Source of the DNA: Mucilaginibacter sabulilitoris
Lineage (GTDB): Bacteria; Bacteroidota; Bacteroidia; Sphingobacteriales; Sphingobacteriaceae
Direction: 5' to 3'
Length of the DNA stretch: 64,000 nucleotides
NCBI RefSeq assembly: GCF_034262375.1
Contig: NZ_CP139558.1
Span: 3,534,001-3,598,000 of the forward strand
Shown one piece after another: positions 60,449-64,000 of this stretch (within the stretch, counting starts at the first letter, position 1; every line of letters starts with the position of its first letter). The notes under the pieces are model-generated. The model was not told the origin of the DNA. It saw only the letters and a list, made by a program, of their open reading frames with translations, and searched no databases. Both the position numbers and the translations under genes were made by a program.

Positions 60449-60805
60449 CTATAATCCTTTGAAGTATGCTTCCTCAGTAACTTTACCATTTTCCCAAACA
60501 GTACGAATGATCTCATGCCAAAGTATTTTGCTTCCGTCTTTCATGTCGAAATCAAAAGTGAATTCTGCGAATGATATGTCTCCGGTAATAGATGCATAAT
60601 GTAGAGTAATCCCGTTTACATTTTTGATGTTCTCCAGTAAGCCTTTTTCTTTTGCTACTAGTTCATCGCGGCTGTTGGTTAATGCTCCTGTAAAATCCAT
60701 TGTTTTTGCATCGGGTGCGAAAAATTTCTCGCAGGCTTCCACAATTTGTCCTTTTACGATCATTTCATTCTTTTCTGTAAATAGCGCATCTAAATTCTGT
60801 TTCAT
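60449..60805 (-). CDS. SnoaL/NTF2-like protein
   Basis: A 118-residue NTF2-like fold protein starting MKQNLDALFTEKNEMIVKGQIVEACEKFFAPDAKTMDFTGA. The family has a cone-shaped pocket; members may be isomerases, cyclases or binding proteins, and no active-site residue can be assigned. It is intact, while its paralogue at 34565 is truncated. It is first gene of a run with the SPW-type membrane protein (6-base gap) and the uracil-DNA glycosylase gene. No shared operator was seen upstream. Confidence 0.8.
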   Translation of the reverse strand: MKQNLDALFTEKNEMIVKGQIVEACEKFFAPDAKTMDFTGALTNSRDELVAKEKGLLENIKNVNGITLHYASITGDISFAEFTFDFDMKDGSKILWHEIIRTVWENGKVTEEAYFKGL

Positions 60806-61065
60806 GGTAATTTTTTTAATTGATTATTAGTTAAAAGAAGACAACAGCCCATTAGATGATACCTCACCACAGGATCCGCGTCCGTTATCTCAAAGTCATA
60901 CTACAAAATCCATGCGTGAACCCGTCAGACGAAGCTATACGCGTTTTATTAAGAGATTTCCGCGGATTTTTATTTTTATCAATCGCGCTCGAGCTGCATG
61001 CTTCACGTTATTTAGTTAATTAACGAAGTTTGAAGTGAAATAACGACGGTCGATTTCAAATAGCT

Positions 61066-61437
61066 TTAATCGGTGTCGTAGTGATAGGGGCCTATAATCA
61101 TTTCACCGAATTTAATATAAGCAAATGAATAGTAATCGTTTTCCACTATAACATTACTGATTGCTTTAAAACCAGCTTTTTTCGTCGTTACAATTGCTGC
61201 AGATAGGTCATCCTCTTCAAAACGAATCACCACCTCGTTATTTTTAAAGATAAAATTATGTGGATGTGCTCCGGGTCCATGAGCTTCGAGCAAAATATTT
61301 TGCCACTTACAGGCTACTAAGCCAGGCTCACTATAGATTTCTTTCGTTCCTGGAACGCATTTTAAAAATGGACCGATCATCGGGTATTGTTCGTGGTCGA
61401 ACAACATTGAAATTTTTAGACCCGTTGCATCTTTCAT
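61066..61437 (-). CDS. VOC/glyoxalase-like protein paired with Crp/Fnr regulator (copy C)
   Basis: A 123-residue protein starting MKDATGLKISMLFDHEQYP, a paralogue of the protein at 43383 with the same core ILLEAHGPGAHPHNFIFKN near residue 50 and a closing beta segment YSFAYIKFGEMIIGPYHYD. One VOC-type module; ligand unknown. The gene follows the Crp/Fnr gene at 61475 on the same strand after 37 bases, repeating the order seen at 43383-44403. The conservation of the pair suggests that the two proteins work together. Confidence 0.65.
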   Translation of the reverse strand: MKDATGLKISMLFDHEQYPMIGPFLKCVPGTKEIYSEPGLVACKWQNILLEAHGPGAHPHNFIFKNNEVVIRFEEDDLSAAIVTTKKAGFKAISNVIVENDYYSFAYIKFGEMIIGPYHYDTD

Positions 61438-61474
61438 GGTTTCTTGTTTTATTATATCCTTCGATTTTTATAAT

Positions 61475-62089
61475 TTATAATAAGGGTTTTCTTTTTCCTT
61501 TCGAAAATTCGCGCCGTACAGAATTCAGTGTTTCTGTATTAATACTTAAATAAGATGCGATTAAATTCTCCGGTAAGCGTAACACCAGTTTTGGATATTG
61601 ATTCAGGAAATTTCTGTATCGTCCGATAGCCGTACGGGCAAAAGCCGCATGGATCTTTTTGTTCGAGTTGATAAACTTGCCATATCGGACCGAATCGACA
61701 TAGTTATGAAAAGCTTTCACGTTGTTTCGGATCAAATCAAAATCGGTATTTTCGATTAAAAGGAGATGTGTATCTTCAATTGCTTCTATATTGAAGCGGG
61801 AGGGCAATCCCGAAGCCAGGGCCTCGCCGTCGCCGATCCATGCCGTTTCACAATCAAAGGAAATGATTTCTTTATGATCGGTTTCGTTTACTTTAAAAGT
61901 GCTAACGCAGCCTTCTAAAATGAATGCATGAACTTGCCAATTCTCACCTGCCGTTAATATCATGTCGCTTTTATGAAATGAGCGGGTTTTGAGAAGTGGC
62001 GCAATAAACTCCCACGCATCATCAGTTACACAAAGACGATCCTGTAGATACTTCTTAAAAATACTAATCATAAAAATGTCCGATTTCAT
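61475..62089 (-). CDS. Crp/Fnr-family regulator (copy C)
   Basis: A protein of about 204 residues starting MKSDIFMISIFKKYLQ at 62089 (an ATG six codons on is also possible). The beta roll runs through KSDMILTAGENWQVHAFILEGCVSTFKVNETDHKEIISFD, as in copy B, and the C-terminal helix reads IASYLSINTETLNSVRRE. Here the arginine that follows ETL-S in copies A and B is replaced (ETLNS), so it likely reads another sequence or binds weakly. It pairs with a VOC-like gene as copy B does. No copy of the shared operator lies upstream. Confidence 0.83.
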   Translation of the reverse strand: MKSDIFMISIFKKYLQDRLCVTDDAWEFIAPLLKTRSFHKSDMILTAGENWQVHAFILEGCVSTFKVNETDHKEIISFDCETAWIGDGEALASGLPSRFNIEAIEDTHLLLIENTDFDLIRNNVKAFHNYVDSVRYGKFINSNKKIHAAFARTAIGRYRNFLNQYPKLVLRLPENLIASYLSINTETLNSVRREFSKGKRKPLL

Positions 62090-62104
62090 AGTTGTTAAAT
62101 CCAA

Positions 62105-62476
62105 TGCAAAGTGCTATCAAAGTCGTATTAGAAATCTTGCGATGCTTTCCTGAGCTTTTTTTAAGATCCTAACGACATCTGTAAACCATTGCCGACTGTC
62201 AAAAATAATGTGAGAGGCTACAAGGGGTAGTGTAGCGATTGTTTTTAAATAAATTACTTCTTTCTAAATCGTTAACTTATGGCAGGTAACTACATGCTAT
62301 GAATATGCCAATATGTGCAATTGTTTACTTATCATAATTTAGTGATTGTGAAAGGGGGGGATTCGAAATCTCGGGATTTGGCGAAATTAGTTACGAAACT
62401 ATAGGAACCTTCTAAATAAAAATATATGCGAGGTAGCTTACCGTAAAGTAGAAAATAAAAAGACAGGAGGCATCTA
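62105..62476. other. Intergenic region with repeated motif copy B
   Basis: About 370 bases between the sigma54-type activator gene and copy C of crp, both on the minus strand. The only recognised element is the repeated motif at 62363-62398. No gene seen. Confidence 0.45.
62363..62398 (+). repeat. Repeated intergenic motif, copy B
   Basis: CGAAATCTC, then GGGATTTGGCGAA at 62373-62385 and GTTACGAAA at 62390-62398. The last two blocks are identical to 48005-48017 and 48023-48031, with a spacer of four here and five there. Confidence 0.6.
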
Positions 62477-64000
62477 TTACCATTTCTTTAGACCAAGCCT
62501 TTTGATTTTCGAATGTAAGGTTGTAGCAGGTATTCCTAAATGCTCAGCTGCGCCACCGGCTCCGCTGATTTTACCGTCGCATTGTTTTAGCACAGACAAA
62601 ATATGTTCTTTCAAATTTTTATCGATAATTTTCGCAAGCGGTACGGTTTGCTCCGCCTTGTCGGTAAGAGGAAAGCCGGGTTCGAACGAAAAATGGTCAA
62701 ATTCACTTATGAAGTTGTCTTTAGATAATAAGACGCCTCTTTCAACGAAATTTTCCAATTCACGAATATTACCGGGCCACGGGTGGGATTGCAAACTATT
62801 CATAACCTGGGTCGATACGCCCGAGACGGTTTTGCCAAATTTTCGGGAGAACTTCTTACAAAAGTAGGTGACGAGCTTAGGGATATCGGATTTTCTTTCA
62901 CGTAAAGCAGGCATCCTGATCGGAAATACGGAAAGACGATAATAAAGATCCAGTCGGAACCGTCCTTCTCTGATTTCAGTTTCAAGATTCCGGTTGGTGG
63001 CCGCAATCACCCGAACATTTATACGTATAGTTTTGCTTCCGCCAATTCGTTCGATTTCTTGTTCCTGCAGCACTCGCAATAATTTGCCCTGCACTTCTAT
63101 AGGCAGCTCGCCAATTTCGTCAAGAAAAATAGTACCCTTATTGGCTAATTCAAATTTACCGATCCGCTTTTCGATTGCCCCGGTGAATGAACCTTTTTCA
63201 TGTCCGAAAAGCTCTGATTCAATAAGATTTATAGGTAGTGAGGCGCAATTGATAATGACGAGCGAATTGTTTTTCCTCGGAGATAGCTCATGAATAGATT
63301 TCGCGATTTGTTCTTTACCTGTTCCGCTTTCTCCAAGAATTAATATTGAAGTGTCGATGGGAGCAGCGATACTGACATGATCGAGAATAGTAAGGAGTTG
63401 ATTACAATCACCAATAATGTTTTTAAATATCGCTGGTTTACCTTTTCCGCCGTTAAGGTCGCTGCCAGAAAATTCATTCTCAGTATTATTAAAGGCTTGC
63501 AACGGTAACACCACTTCGATGGCGAGCGTAAGCGTAGGGTTAAGCCTATTCATCAATTTTAAATGTCCCACATCATATGCGTCAGACCCACTGCTATAAA
63601 ATGAGATGTTAATGACCTGCCCGGTGGAACTAAGAACAGGCAAATGAAGCATTGATCGTAAATGAAAACAAATAGCGAGCGCTCGTCTTATAGCACAGCT
63701 GCCACATAAATCCTGGAAATCTCTCTCGTTAAAATATCCGGGCTTAATAAAAGTATTGCTATCGCTTGAACTATCGACGTCGGTTTGATTTAAACCTGAA
63801 AGTTCAAGGAACTCCGCATACGAGCTGATTATGTATGAATCATAGTTTTTTCGTCGCAGGAAGATTCTGTCGTGGCGCGATCCTCTAACTGTTTCAGAAA
63901 TAACTAAATAATCAAACGGCAAATATGGTTGAAGGCTTTTTACAATACCAAAGAGTTTTTCCTTCCAATCCGTCTCCTGCCCGGCGATAGATTTAAACGA
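62477..64000 (-). CDS. Sigma54-type transcription activator with GAF sensor (5' end outside window)
   Basis: The minus-strand frame is open to the last base of the window (codons from 64000 read SFKSIAGQETDWKEKLFG...), so the start is outside. The visible part has a GAF-like sensor domain of roughly 170 residues, an AAA+ domain with Walker A GESGTGKE, the GSFTGA loop (for GAFTGA) and Walker B TIFLDEIGEL, and a C-terminal Fis-type HTH (GGAAEHLGIPATTLHSKIKRLGLKKW). Proteins of this kind normally open sigma54 promoters; GSFTGA is a conservative variant that still may contact sigma54. No target promoter with a clear -24/-12 pair was recognised here. Confidence 0.92.
   Translation of the reverse strand, partial: SFKSIAGQETDWKEKLFGIVKSLQPYLPFDYLVISETVRGSRHDRIFLRRKNYDSYIISSYAEFLELSGLNQTDVDSSSDSNTFIKPGYFNERDFQDLCGSCAIRRALAICFHLRSMLHLPVLSSTGQVINISFYSSGSDAYDVGHLKLMNRLNPTLTLAIEVVLPLQAFNNTENEFSGSDLNGGKGKPAIFKNIIGDCNQLLTILDHVSIAAPIDTSILILGESGTGKEQIAKSIHELSPRKNNSLVIINCASLPINLIESELFGHEKGSFTGAIEKRIGKFELANKGTIFLDEIGELPIEVQGKLLRVLQEQEIERIGGSKTIRINVRVIAATNRNLETEIREGRFRLDLYYRLSVFPIRMPALRERKSDIPKLVTYFCKKFSRKFGKTVSGVSTQVMNSLQSHPWPGNIRELENFVERGVLLSKDNFISEFDHFSFEPGFPLTDKAEQTVPLAKIIDKNLKEHILSVLKQCDGKISGAGGAAEHLGIPATTLHSKIKRLGLKKW

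Noticed and set aside
47997..62398. Repeated TTGGCGAA motif as a sigma54 -24/-12 promoter
   Set aside because: The GG is not followed by GC at the required spacing in either copy, so it does not fit TGGCAC-N5-TTGC.
1..64000. CRISPR arrays, rRNA operons, prophage, toxin-antitoxin or restriction genes
   Set aside because: No regularly spaced repeats, no rRNA-like sequence and no protein resembling Cas, phage structural, toxin or restriction families was found on either strand.

Overview
The window looks like chromosome of a member of the Bacteroidota, most likely a Mucilaginibacter/Pedobacter-type sphingobacterium. The evidence is the promoter grammar (a -33 TTG/TTTG and a -7 TAnnTTTG instead of -35/-10 boxes), AT-rich leaders with few Shine-Dalgarno sequences, and family-level protein resemblance (NodT-type outer membrane factor, GH130, AraC and Crp/Fnr types common in this group). 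I ran no database search, so the genus is a guess.

Layout. 1-2.5 kb: end of a GntP-family permease and a glycerate kinase, then a decayed FtsX-type permease fragment. 2.5-3.75 kb: a scarred stretch with a possible tRNA 3'-end remnant, an excisionase-like helix-turn-helix gene and a frameshifted gene end. 4-36 kb: a dense set of redox and stress genes: two AhpD-like proteins, a peroxiredoxin, Dps, thioredoxin reductase with a DUF1003 partner, an RclA/RclC-like pair, a lipoamide-dehydrogenase-type flavoprotein, EgtD, several methionine sulfoxide reductase (Msr) genes, two MFS pumps, a transaldolase/class I aldolase/cytochrome b/molybdoenzyme operon, and AraC and Crp/Fnr regulators. 36-43 kb: a complete RND efflux operon followed by a type II NADH dehydrogenase. 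43-64 kb: two Crp/Fnr-plus-VOC gene pairs, a GC-rich probably imported quinone oxidoreductase, GH130, an Msr cluster (cytosolic MsrB, a lipoprotein MsrB/MsrA pair, an MsrB-MsrA fusion), a CorA-type transporter, AlkB and uracil-DNA glycosylase homologues, an arginyl-tRNA synthetase, a second sulfite-oxidase-fold protein, LUD, TlpA-like and histidine kinase genes, and a sigma54-type activator cut by the right edge.

Main discovery candidate. Ten promoters carry the same bipartite element, consensus TTTGTGACATATGTCCTTG, followed after 19-21 bases by a TAnnTTTG-like -7 box. The terminal TTG sits at the -33 position, and the TGTGA half-site with its GACATATGTC core is centred near -42, the geometry of a class II Crp/Fnr site. 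The genes behind it are dps, the peroxiredoxin gene, trxB, the tal operon, a FAD oxidoreductase, two AraC-type proteins, a PRPP-like protein, a small acidic protein and a crp gene that heads a crp-VOC pair. This reads as one stress regulon probably run by a Crp/Fnr protein encoded in the window. The crp-VOC pair occurs twice and may be a regulator with a dedicated small-molecule-binding partner.

Decay and duplication are a second theme. Six Msr open reading frames with the catalytic cysteine coexist with one MsrA-like protein whose catalytic cysteine is arginine and one MsrA remnant. Several small families (SPW-type membrane protein, DUF427, SnoaL-like, a small acidic protein, crp-VOC) occur twice, and some second copies are broken.
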